Source of the DNA: Spodoptera frugiperda
Taxonomy: Eukaryota > Arthropoda > Insecta > Lepidoptera > Noctuidae
DNA length: 64,000 nt
Direction of reading: 5' to 3'
Assembly (NCBI RefSeq): GCF_023101765.2
Contig: NC_064230.1
Location: 1,612,001-1,676,000, forward strand
The notes below the pieces were generated by a model. The model had not been told where the DNA came from. It was given only the letters and a program-made list of their open reading frames with translations, and searched no databases. Of this stretch, positions 10,531 through 22,900 are shown one piece after another. The position numbers and the translations under genes are program-made. The number at the start of each line of letters is the position of its first letter. Positions within the stretch are counted from its first letter, which is position 1.

Positions 10531-10989
10531 CCCCTACTTCTGTATACCCCTTTGTCTGCAATAAAGCCTTGATTAATAACATGCATGTATATTTGTTTAT
10601 AAATAAAGTTACGACACATTAGAAAGTCCATATTTGTATTAAATTTGCTCAGCGGGAGGTCTCGTGTACGATTCCCCGTTCGACAGTTTTTATTTTTATC
10701 TGTCTCACAACATGTGTTTACATACAAAAAACCTCTTTAAAATGTATGACCTACATTTATTTTGTTTACAAACATATATTGTATAACCAATATCTATACA
10801 TATATTATAGATAAAAATAAACTAGCATGCTATACATCCATTTTGCACACCACATTCTCAGAAACACGATTGCACAATGTTTACAAAACATTGCGAAATA
10901 TCGAACGTCACAATCCTTTCTCTCTTTCAAATCGGAATTTCGTATTAATTTCTTATCTATAATCGTGTTTAAATGAGGTTTTATGATAA

Positions 10990-11430
10990 AGAAATATGTA
11001 CCTATGCAAGTGTGGGAGAGACATGCTTCGGCACTGCTGGGCCGGCTCGACCGGAGTGATACCACGGCCTCACCGAAAACTGACGTGAAACAACGCTCGC
11101 GTTGTGTGAGTGAGGTTACCAGAGGCCCAATTTCCCCTTCCCAATCATCCCAATCCCCGATTCCTAACCCCCCAAAAGGCCGGCAACGCACTTGTAACGC
11201 CTTCTGGTGTTTCAAGTGTCCATAGGCGGCGGCGATTGCTTACCATCAGGTGATAAGTAAGCTCGATTACCGGCGTGATTCATAAAAAAAAGTATAAAGC
11301 CATGTTGCTTTCTCTGTACCTATGTCCCTTTGTATGCTTTAATCTTTAAAACGGATTTTGATGCGATTTATATGTATAATACATGCATAATATATCACCA
11401 TTGCACCCATGCGAAGCTGGGGCGGGTCGC
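10990..11430 (+). repeat. REP-D and REP-N copies
   Basis: 10990-11285 is REP-D from gtgtgggagagacatgcttc to gctcgattaccggc. 11290-11430 is REP-N ending ggcgggtcgctagta. The preceding 10530-10990 holds nothing firmly recognised. Confidence 0.7.
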
Positions 11431-11641
11431 TAGTACAACCACGTACAACATAGCAATGGTGAAAAGTAAGCGTACATTACCTGCACGGAGTCCCTGCCTA
11501 CTCCTTCGGGGATAAGGCGTGACATTGTTATTGAAGTATGTGTATCAGCGATTATTATCTATGATTGTTATTGCTTTTATCAAGTTTTGCACGCTTCTCC
11601 TAGATTGCATAATGTTTACAAATACAACGCAATGCGCGTCG

Positions 11642-11680
11642 TATATAAAGCCGTCCCCGCAGTGCCGTTTTTATTCAGTA
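11642..11680 (+). promoter_or_regulatory. TATA plus initiator core promoter inside intron 1
   Basis: TATATAAA at 11642-11649 is followed, at the right distance, by an arthropod initiator TCAGT at 11675-11679 (A of the initiator at 11677). The sequence between is unusually GC-rich for this intron. Together with the donor at 11902 it looks like an alternative first exon. Confidence 0.5.
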
Positions 11681-11901
11681 CGAAAGTGTGACGCCTAAAC
11701 GCTAGTCGTTAAAAAACATACTAAGCTACGTTGTATGAGGTTGAAATATATCCCCCAAACATATTATTTCGACACACACAACTACTAAAAACTAAGAAAA
11801 TATCAGTTTTGCCCGTCTAAAAGTTTTTAAAGTCTAAAGTTTCTTGTACATATACATAGTTACCTGGTATTTGTTTATGTATCTATATTTTTTATCTGCA
11901 A
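11677..11901 (+). other. Nup98-96: Candidate alternative first exon of Nup98-96 (non-coding)
   Basis: Runs from the initiator-like site to a consensus donor, tgcaa|gtaagt, at 11902, and could splice to the acceptor before 13864. It contains a short upstream ORF (11735-11788, 17 codons plus stop). A separate non-coding RNA is equally possible. Confidence 0.4.
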
Positions 11902-12049
11902 GTAAGTCCCTATTCTAATATTCTTCTATTTTATTATATTAGCTTATAGTTTATTTTATATTAGTATATAGTTAGTTAAGTTCTATAGTATATATTTTAA
12001 TCTGGAATAGACTTACCCCCTATTACATGGGACTTTAGCAACACTTTGT

Positions 12050-12445
12050 GCGGTACTAATTTGTAATATACCCATGTCCCACTAGTGGTCCCAAGTGCGA
12101 CTGCCGGACAAGGGGTCTTGAGTTCGATTCCCGGGTCGGGCAAAGTATTACTGGGCTTTTCGAAAATATCTCAGTACTAGCTGACCCGGCAAACTTCGTA
12201 TCGCCTTAAACATTACTTTTTCACCTTTTAAACCTTCCTTGGACTTCTACAAATGATTCAAGATCAAAATTTGCCAAATCGGTCTAGCTATTCTCGAGTT
12301 TTAGCGAGACTAACGAACTGCAATTGATTTTTATATATCTCAGTAATTCTAGAATTGTACCCGGTATATGGCAATAGGCTCACCCCCTATTACATGGGAC
12401 TTATAGTACAAATGGTGAAAAGTGGGTGTGCATTGTACTGTCACG
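12050..12445 (+). repeat. SINE-B copy split by an LINE-tail-like insertion
   Basis: 12085-12170 holds the tRNA-like head and 12345-12445 the body. Between them about 170 bp (ctagctgacccggcaaactt and on) match the dispersed tail seen at 15990-16150 and, reversed, at 21930-22060. Confidence 0.6.
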
Positions 12446-12544
12446 GCTCAAGGCTTTCAAAAAGTCTTGCAGACGAGACAAAATCATAGTTTTTAGACTA
12501 GCGATACGCCCCGGTGTCACTCGGGTGCTATGTACAATTAGGAG

Positions 12545-13235
12545 TTGAGGGCGGAAAGTCGTCCAATGATTTCGACCGCCTTGGTTAAGGTGGGAGGGAG
12601 TGTCAGTCTCTTACTGACTAAAAACCACCCCGTTCCTTCTCCTGCTTTGAGCCGGAGCCCCGGTAACCCGTTACGTTGTCCGCAGCTCCGGATAAGTTCA
12701 CTTAGTCTAGGCCCGTGAGCTTCATGGTATATCCGAAATTCTTCAAATTTCGAGAAAAAGACTGCCTCGGTGATCGAGTGGTCGCAACTGCGACTGCCGA
12801 AAAAGGGGTCACGGGCTCGATTCCCGGGTCGGGGAAAGTATTACTGGGATTATCGAAAAATTTCTCGGTAGTAGCATGGAGTCTGGAATTCTGCCCAAAA
12901 TATGGCAAAAGGCTCAAGCTCCCCTATTACATGAGACTTATAACACAAATGGTGAAAATTGGGTGTACATTGTATAGCGGCATTACGTGCCGTAATGTGC
13001 ACCTTTGCCTAACCCTTCGGGAATGAGAGGCGTGACGTTGTGTGTGCGTGTTGGAGAAAAACTAAGAAAATGGAAATACCTATAAATAACTAACGCCAGA
13101 ATACTGAAACGCTACTCAATTTTAAGTTGTACTTAAATATCGTGCTATCTCTGTCATTTTATAAAGAATGGATAGGGACAGAACTAGTCTTGAAAGCGTC
13201 TTAAAGTTGAGTAACGTTTCAGTATTGGTACATAT
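12545..13235. repeat. REP-C (reverse), SINE-B and MITE-Q copies
   Basis: 12545-12690 is reversed REP-C. 12760-13045 is a full-length SINE-B (tRNA-like head, then a body ending in a ggcgtgacgttg tail). 13085-13235 is MITE-Q, an imperfect foldback with arms aatactgaaacgctactcaa and its complement. Confidence 0.72.
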
Positions 13236-13239
13236 GTAT

Positions 13240-13630
13240 GACTCTTAAAATAATCAAATGATTGCATATGCGTAGGTTCGATACCTATACCTAATATTAA
13301 TATTGGTGACAAGTTGATAATCGATATGACGACTCTGAATAAGACATACATAATACAGAATACACAATAGTGATGTCACGAATATTCATTCGCAGTCGCG
13401 AATATTCGCACATTTTTCGGCATTCACGTTCGCAATTTTTAATGCGAATATTGCGACTATGATCGTCAAAATGGTTGAAGGGATCGAGATGAAATTTAAA
13501 ACAGGGGTAGGTTTATGGTCTGGAATAATACACAGAATCTACTTAGGTGTACATATAAACCTTTCTCTTAAATCATTCTTCATCATTAAAAAAACCGCAT
13601 CAATTACTGTTGCGTAATAGAAACCACCTT
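13240..13630. other. Intron stretch with short cgaatattcg palindromes
   Basis: No repeat family was identified. Near 13378-13450 the motif gcgaatatt recurs several times in both orientations. The function is unknown. Confidence 0.35.
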
Positions 13631-13790
13631 TTTTGGAAAGAGGGGGGTGATTGGGTGTCCGGTAACCTCACTCACACAACGCAAGCGTTGTTTCACGTCG
13701 GTTTTCTTTGAGGCCGTAGTATCACTCCGGTCGAGCCGGCCCATTCGTGCCGAAGCATGGTTCCATGGTTCTCCCACACTTAAGTTACGT
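13630..13790 (-). repeat. REP-D fragment (reverse)
   Basis: Contains the reversed REP-D core (acgtcggttttc and cactccggtcgagccggccc). It ends about 70 bp before the acceptor of the first coding exon. Confidence 0.65.
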
Positions 13791-13863
13791 TTTATACAAT
13801 GTAGTTCTTAAATATATGTAATAAGTATTAAAGTATTAATTATTATTTTCTTCTTTGTTACAG

Positions 13864-13991
13864 AAGCGATGACTGTCTTCGAATAAGTTTAGTTGGATAA
13901 AAGTGAACAGTGACACAGGAATCGACACCAGGACCGTAATATTTCAACATGTTTCAAAAGCCAGCCTTTGGGTCTACTACAGCCAATTTTG
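13864..13991 (+). CDS. Nup98-96: Nup98-96 exon c1: 5' UTR and start codon at 13949
   Basis: Acceptor tgttacag; ATG at 13949; donor gtaagt at 13992, one base over. Encodes MFQKPAFGSTTANF, a first FG motif. The 5' UTR part holds a five-codon upstream ORF at 13869-13886. Confidence 0.9.
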
Positions 13992-16900
13992 GTAAGTAAT
14001 TTTGGAAACTTCTCTTTAAAAAAAACGTTGTCCCTTACTAGGATTTTCTCCTGTGTCGTGGGTGCGTTTACAAACATACAAGTTCATATCGTCGGCTTAT
14101 TGCAAGAAATCATTAACTGCAAAAAATCACTTAATACGTTTTTATCTATAGTGGATTTATTTTGACACATTCTACAAAATGCAAAAACAAATTTCATCAA
14201 CGTAGTTATATTTAGGATAATATGGGCAAATCAACAACCAACCAATACATAATTCAAACTAAAATACCGTTTATCTCAGAATAGTGGATATGCCACATAA
14301 TGACTTCTTGCAATCACTCAGACCCGAAACAACAATTTGTGGATCACACAAAGATTTGCTCCGTGCGGGAATCGAACCCGATACACGCTGACCGACAAGA
14401 TGCTTTTAAAAAAAAAAAATAACGTTGTCCCACAGTAGGATTTTCTTCTTTGTCGTGTGTGAATCAAAAATCTATACTAATATTATGAAGCTGAAGAGTT
14501 TGTTTGTTTGTTAGAACGCGCTAATCCCCGAAACTTCTGGTTCGATTTGAAAGATTATTTTGTGTTGAATAGGGAGTCCATGCATTTATCGAGGAAGGCT
14601 ATAGGCTATAAAACATCACGCTATGATCAATAGGAGCCGAGTAGAGTGGGTGAAACCGCACGGAAGTAGCTAGTAAATAATAATGTAAGTACCTATGACA
14701 TATCAAAACAATAGTGACATCATACATACAAATATTTCATAAAATTATTTCACGTATGACTCATCTGTGTTTACTAATAAAGTGTGACGCAGTGGCGGGG
14801 AATCCAAGCTGCGGTATGCAAGTTCGATTAGCTTTGAGGAAAAATATTACAAAATATTGCGCTTTTAATACCAAGACGGTATAGGCAGAGGTGCACATAT
14901 ACAATTTAATTTTTTTATTGAATAAACCGGTTTACGAGCAGACGGATCACCTATGGACACACCAGAGACGTTACAAGTGCGTTGCGGCCTTTTGGGGGTT
15001 AGTAATTTAAGGGTTATTGGGGAATCGGGGATTAGGAAGATTGGGAAGGTGGGTAATTGGGCCTCCGTTAACCATAACGTAAGTTGTTTCACGTCGGTTT
15101 TCTGCTCGGCCGTGGTATCAATCCGGTCGAGCCGGCCCAGCAGTGCCGAAGCATCCGAATCCCAGATACATTGAAACGCAATAAGGGTCTAATAATTTTA
15201 ACATCACGCTTTTTAGAGTGCTTTTCCACCAGAGATGTACTATGCTACGTTGCTGTGGATGCGTTTGGCTACCACCAATCATATTTATTGGTACACATAG
15301 CTTAGCACTGATGGAAACGGATTCAGCTAAACTGTGTTTTTATATGGAAAGATGGATGTGTGCTATGGATGCGTGCTATGGATGGCTTCCCTACTATCGA
15401 TATATCGCATACTCGAGCTGCGCATCTTCCTCACACAGCTACATAACTTAGTATCAGTGGAAACGGTCACATAGTTTCACAGCTTAGCTATTACATCTTC
15501 ATAGTATAGCTACATAGCACATCTCTGGTGGAAAAGCACTATTAAATGGATAAGCAGAGGAGTACGGGAAATGTAACAACCAACAACCTCTTTTGTTTAG
15601 TATTGTTATGAACCCCATGTAATGGGGGGAGGTGCGGACTGCCTAGAGGGCTTACCGTGGCTCCGGCTCAAAAAGCAGGAGTAGGAACGGGGTGGTTTTT
15701 AGTCAGTAAGAGTCTGGCACTCCCTTTCGCCTCGCCCAAGGCGGGAGAAGACATGGGATGATTTTCCTCCTTCGAAAAAAATGTAAAGGGGGAGGGGGCA
15801 AAAATTTATTGACTTATTTTATATTTGTTTGTGCAGGCTCCTTCAACTCCGGTACATCAACGGCGTCTCCGTTTGGGGGGTTTAAACCCACGACGGGGAC
15901 GAGTGCTTTCGGCGCGCCCCCAGCCTTCGGGGCGGCTACGTCTACCCAACCTACCACTGGTGGAGGTAAGATATTTCGCTTATTTACTACTTACTAGCTG
16001 ACTAGCCAAACTTCGTACCTCAAACATTTTGTTCACATTTCCACAAATAATTCAAGACCAAAATTTGCCAAATCGGTTCAGCCATTCTCGAATTTTAGCG
16101 AGACAAACGAACAGCAATTGATTTTTATATACCGTATGAGGAATATATGTATATAGTTTTTATTTTATTGTTGTATGATATAGAAATATGACAAACTAGC
16201 TTTTGCCAGCGGCTTCGCCCGCGTTTCGTACCTAAGTCAGCTCAATACCCTGTCTGTATACCAAATTTAATAAAAATCCTTTCACTAGTTTCAGCGTGAT
16301 TGACAGACATACATCCATCAATATATTGCTTTTTAACAAAACTCCTTATACAGGTCTTTTCGGCTCAACGAACACGACCGGTGGTCTTTTCGGTGGGTCT
16401 ACGGCGTCTACTTCGACGTCGGGCTTCGGCGCGAGTACCTCGGGCTTCGGTTTCGGAGCCACGCAGCCCGCTACCGGAGGCCTATTTGGAAATACTTCGA
16501 CTGTCGGAGGCGGGCTCTTTGGTAACACCCATAACCAAACTGCCTTTGCTGCTAAACCTACCGGTGAGTTGGGATTTATATTATTTGTAGCTAGATTTTG
16601 CTTCGCGGTTTCGGTCGCGTTAGGAAATATTATTATTATTAATGGGATTTATCAAAACTCTGCAAAGTCTCGGCTTGTTCGGTTTAAGCAGACCAAGTTT
16701 CATAATTATAAACTTTCATTCTTTATAATGGGGGAAAACGAGGGCTACCGGGGCCGTGGCATTTAGTCAGTTAGTCTGACACTCCCTCTCTCCATGCCTA
16801 AGGCGGGAGAAGTATTTGGATGATTAACGCCACTTAAAAAAAGGTCGCAACATCACGCCTTTTATTCCCGAAGGCGTAGATAGAGGTGCACATTACGGTA

Positions 16901-19900
16901 TTTAATACCCCTGTACAATGTACACTTTCCACCATTTGTGTTAGAGGTGCACATTACGACACGTAATGCCGCTATACAATGTACACCCACTGTTCACCAT
17001 TTATATTATAAGTCCAATGTAATAGGGGTGAGCCTATTGCCATATACTGGGCACAATTCCAGACTCCGTGCTACTACTGAGAAATTATCGAAAAGCCGAA
17101 AAAAAGGCCAGTAATAGGTGAATATAAAATAAGGTGTATTATATTATTCGCTCGAGTCACGGCATTTTAGCTGAGTACTGGCCTTTTTGCATCGTGAATA
17201 CTTTTATTTTTATTTTATCAATTATGTGTGTTTATTATTTTTGTAATCGGTGCAAACAAACTGGTTTTCTTTCTTTCTTCTATATGATCCTTCCTTCTTC
17301 CACCAGGCTTCGGTTTCGGCAGTACATCCACGACCGGAGCGACCACCGGCGGACTCTTCGGCTCCACTCCCTCCACCGGCACCGGGCTCTTCGGCCAGCA
17401 GACCAACACCCTAGGGGGAGGGGGGCTGTTCTCTAATAATGCTGGTAAGTGGTCAATCAATATTTTTTACTATCGAAAATGTCCCATTTTTAGGAAGGCT
17501 TATAAGTTTTTAAACTGATATGGTCACTAACACTAGAATTGGAACTTGAAACGGGATATTTACCATGTTTTTCTATTTTAATGATCGATCAGTTCATCCG
17601 TGATCATGGCGCTTGCAACAGTGCCGAAATATCGGAAACTCATATAAATAGAAAAACATGGTAAATATCCCGTTTCAAGTTCCAATTCTAAGATATAAGC
17701 TATGGAACCACACGCTATGATTAATAGAAGCCTTGCAGCAATAGTGATTGAAACCACGCAGAAATACATAGTTAGTACTAATATTTAAAGCTAAAAGAGT
17801 TTTGTTAAAACTCCAGAACTACTAGTCCGAATCGAATTATTCTTTTTATGTTCAATAGTATTAAATAGTATTACATTTATCGACTTATGCTATGAGCTAT
17901 AGATTAGATTTAGATTTAGATTTCAGCCATGATCGTCCCACTGCAGGGCAAAGGCATCCCTACCTTCCTTCCACTCCTCTCTGTTTAAAGCTTTTTGCGG
18001 AGCTATATGACCTATAGACATCACGCTATAATTAATAGGAGCCGTGCAGTAGGTAAAACCGTGCGGGAGTAGCGAGTATTATGTAAAATGTAATTTATTT
18101 AATTAAAACCGTTTTAAAGATGTAAGCATACAAAGGGACATAGGGACAGAGAAAGCGACTTTGTTTTATACTATGTAGTGATACACCCATAATGACGTAA
18201 TATCTTCACCCCAGCAGGCGGTTTCGGTCAGCAGCAGAGCACGGCGACCGGTACCGCGCACGTCAAGTACAACCCGGTCGTCGGCACCGACGTCGTGGTC
18301 AAATCCGGGACCTCGCAGACTGTCAACATCAAACACCACTGTATTACTTGTATGAAGGTGAGATTTCTGTTAAATATTACATTAGGCTAGTTTCCTACTA
18401 GTCAAATTTAATACGTCTTTCGAAACGTCAAAAACGATATTTTCTTCTATGAATTTTGTGTGAAATAGTGCGGTATGACGTCATCAGATTTTCCGTCAAA
18501 TAGCAGACTTATTTGAAGAAATTTAGCTGGAAAAAATTGAAAATTAAGTAGTTCATCAAATTTATGAATGAGAGTGTGATTATTTTTCTATATTTTATTG
18601 TATTGAAAAGTTGTAATAATTTATTTTTGACCGAGGATACTATATGTATGTTTTCTGCTGAACAAATGCCTCTCCCTTAGTCCTCCGCGTAGAACGACAA
18701 GCCGCCACCTGCATCCATTTGTTGCCAGAGGGGAGGCCTTTGTTCAGCTGAGAATGTCTCTCGGCTGATCATGGTGATGATGATGTATGTTTTGGCAATG
18801 ATTACACATTTGTCGCGGTAGCTGGGTAATTGGCTGACGTGTAACGTGTAGTGGGTTTGCTTTCCGCACGGAGCTACTCTTTGTGTAATTCAAAAATTGT
18901 TAAAGTACCTAATCGAAACGAGAACGCCTTCGGCACTGTGATTGGCCAACTCGAATATACCAACCAATCAGAGCGCCAAACGCGCTCTCGTTTCGATTAC
19001 TTTAAACGTGAAGCAAACTCGTACTAAGGTTACAGACAGGGTATAAGCTGACTTAGATGATACAATACTTACTATTTATCCCACGGGAACTTCTCTTCTT
19101 AAGAATCTTACATCCATGTTCTTCCTCTGACCGAATTTTAATTTCAATATTTAATAGTTAATCCGCGAACAATGGTGTGGATCATATGTTTGTTAAGTGT
19201 TATTTATTACTTTTACTGTACTAATGTAACATATAATTGTTCCTAAATAAATAAAAAAGAACGCAGTTGAAGCCGCTGGTTGAAGCTAGTTTGCCAATAT
19301 GTGACAAACTAATTTCAATTCTATTATTATATTTGTGCAGGAATATGAAAACAAGTCGTTGGAAGAGCTTCGACTGGAAGACTACGTGGCCGGTCGGAAA
19401 GGGAACACCGGTGGCGTGTTCGGGGGGTTCCAACCTCAGGCTGAGAACAAACCGCTCTTTGGGGGCAGCAGTGAGTATCTCTTTGTATAGAAATTGCATG
19501 AAACAATGAATTTATTTTTGTGAATAGGCTAAGTACATAAGAGCAATTTTACACGTCAATATAGTTATTAAAAAAATGTAGATGAGATAGGCATTTCCTA
19601 ACGGACTGCCCTGAGAATAAATGCCGAAACAAACTCAAACCAAAACTCGTGCTACTATCATAAAACATTTGGTAATCCTCACGCAGCCAACTGAGATGAT
19701 TATGGGCTCCTGTCGTGCCTTGAACATAGTCGAGTAGTCTGCACAGGCTTGCTCATTATATGTTGTTCGACTTTTCGCACCCTTAGAATGAAAGTAACCG
19801 AATGCAAAAATTGCAAGTTTTGGGAAATGAGCCAGAAAGTCTTAGAAAATTATAGTATTGAATACATTTTAGTATCTCTTCCTAATTCCATGACATACGA

Positions 19901-22900
19901 ATGATTTTACTACATTTATGGATTAGTTCTTTGGTTGTAGAGTAGATTAGCCAGAACAAACTTTGACCTGTCTAATCTCTGTAATTATTGGACCGATTAT
20001 GATGGGACTTTTGTCGGTAGGTAGCTGATGTACTAAGGAGTAACTTAGGTTTCTTTTATTTGAGAAAAAAATATAAAACCCGAGCTCTATCAGAAATAAT
20101 TATTCTACGCGGGCAGCTAGTAATATCTTAGAAATATGTCAAAAAACTTGAAATTACAATAAAATTAATAAATCCCATTCCCCCCCAGCATTCGGCCAAC
20201 CAGCCACAACTAGCGCTCCGTCCGTGTTCGGGGGCTCCGCCCTCGGTACCACGGGGGCCTTCGGTACCCAGAACTCTTCGTTCTCGTTCGCAAATAATGC
20301 TCAGAATACTACGAACACTACGGGGCTGTTTGGGGCCAACAAACCTGCTTTTGGAGCTACGTCTACTACTGGTAAGTGTCACTTGTTAAAATGTTGTTAA
20401 AATGTTGTTTAGCCGACCAGTAGCGGGAGCATGGTCCAAGCTACCGGTGGTTAGGGCTCCAGAGACAGAAACCTCCTCACAATACGTGCCGTTTCGAGGA
20501 GTACTGCCTTCTGCATCAGACCCTTGATCCATCCGCCCAACGCCAGCCTCCTAAGATGGATGTCGAGGCTTTTAGGGATCAACCCATTGGCCGACACGAC
20601 TATCGGCACAATGATAGCCGAATCCACTGACGGAGCGCTCCGTCCGTGTTCGGGGGCTCCGCCCTCGGCACTACAGGGGCCTTCGGTACCCAGAACTCTT
20701 CCTTCTCGTTCGCAAATAATGCTCAGAATACTACGAATACTACGGGACTGTTTGGGGCTAACAAACCTGCTTTTGGAGCTACGTCTACTACTGGTAGGTG
20801 GCACTTATATGTTTTTAAAAACTGTTAAAATGTCACTTAGGGTGTTTTTCACCAGATGTGCTATATAGCTATGAAGATGTAATAGTTAAGCTGTGAAACT
20901 ATGTGACAGTTTCCACTGATACTAAGTTATGTAGCTGTGCGAGAAAATAGGGAAGCCATCCATACATAGCGATTCCTTACAACTGCGAAAAGGTGCCTTA
21001 GTATATTATCTTTCATTTGCAATATTTCCTAACCGAAACCATTGTCAAATATTTAAGAAACAGCGTATTTTTTATGGTTAGTTCTGGCAAATTAGTAGAC
21101 GGATCACATGATGGTAAGCAATCAGTCGTCAAGCGACGCCCGCAACACTAGAGAAAAATCATCCAATGACTTCTCCCGCCTTAGGCAAGGCGAGATGGAG
21201 TGTCAGGCTCTTACTGACTAAAAACCACACCATTCCTACTCCTGCTCTTTGAGCTGGAGCCCCATTTAAATCCGCTAGGTAGTCCACAACTCCAAGTACT
21301 TTTTGTCGGCTTGCCTGTTTTAGGATTTGAGGATTGTGTCTCCATATAAATATGAACCCCGATATAGTTGGAAAATAATCGAGACTTTCTCAAATACGGA
21401 ATTTGTAATCAATTTAGTCTCAAATGTTGTGTTAACTATACTTCTCTGCTTATCCTCTCTCACGTATATCATTATATGTTATTATTGCAGGTGGTACCGG
21501 TCTATTCGGTGCGACGACCACCCAGGCACCTACGTTCGGTACCAACACATCCACCTTTGGTTTCGGTACTAACACACAGAATCAGGTATGTTGTTCATTA
21601 TTATGTTCTATATACATATAGGGTGACTGGTAAATTAGTGAACGATATTTAAACACGTGATTGTACTCATGATTACAAACAACTTTCCCGAAGAAACTGT
21701 TTTTGTATAGTCGTTAGTTTTATTTTTATCACAATAACAAAGTAAAATAAAGTTCCAAAATACCTACCTAGTTACTAGTCTTCTAATAACGCGGGCGCCT
21801 CGCTGCTAACAGCTGATCATGCGAAAGAACGCTTGCGCGTCAAATTTTGTTGTTTTGTTATTGTGATAAAAATAAAACTAATGAGTATACAAAAAATCAC
21901 ATGTTTAAATTTCGGTCAATTACTGTTCGTTAGTCTTGTTAAAATTCGAAAACGACTGGACCGATTTGGCAAATTTTCGTCTTAAATTATTTGTAGAAGT
22001 CCGTGGAAGGTGTAAAATGTGAAAAGAAAATGTTTGAGACAGTACGAAATCTCCCAGGCCTGCTACTATTATACAAAAAATATCATTTTTATCATAGCAA
22101 CTGAAATTTATAATATAAAATATAAATAATATGATCGATGTCTTACGCTACCACTGCTATGTCCCCCAGCAACAGTCAACAGGCCTGCTGTTCGGCGCGG
22201 CGAAGCCGGCGCAGCCCGCGTTCGGCGCCAGCCCGGCCACCAGCGGGTTCGGCACCTTCGGCTCTGGTGGGGTCTTCGGGGCCAAGACACAGCCACCTAC
22301 CTTCGGCACACAGGCTCCTGGTGAGTACACCTTTTATATTTTAGGGAACAGAGAGTAAAGTTCCCTAAGTAAAGCAGTATCCTCCGACCAGGCGAGGTGA
22401 TCGTGCCTGGCGGGCTTTCTGCCCAACTGTTGTTCGTTGGGATTTTCTATCCGTGTTAATTCGCATGTAAACTTCGTATGTGCGATGCAGGACATTTGTA
22501 ACGTCATCCGTTGATTTGTTCGTCAAAAGTCTATGTGCGACTTCTGTCATCTGTCACTTGCCAGGTGTCGCCACAATATTATTACTAGCTCTTACCCCTG
22601 TACGGGTCTGCGGACGGCGAGCAAGGGTAGCTCGCCGCCCGAACAGAACCAGACCCGTGAGTGCGGTGCGTCGCGTTCCACGCGCGTCTCAAAGAGCCAT
22701 CAGACCACCACAGATGGAGCCCAGTAGGGCTGATGCCTGATACGGAGCTGCGGACTACCTAGCGGGTTTACCGGGGATCAGGCTCAAAGGGCAGTAGGAG
22801 AAGGAACGGGGTGGTTTTTAGTCAGTAAGAGTCTGACACTCCCTCCGGCCTCGCCCAAGGCGGGAGAACTACATGGATAATGTTCTCCCTTCAAAAAAAA

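Noticed and set aside
20451..20804. A 117-codon minus-strand ORF taken as a gene
   Set aside because: Half of it is the reverse of the duplicated c7 end. Only the right-hand part of the peptide resembles a retrotransposon tail, so it is a chance fusion.
22108..22296. A minus-strand Arg/Pro-rich ORF over exon c9
   Set aside because: It is a shadow of GC-rich FG-repeat codons on the opposite strand.
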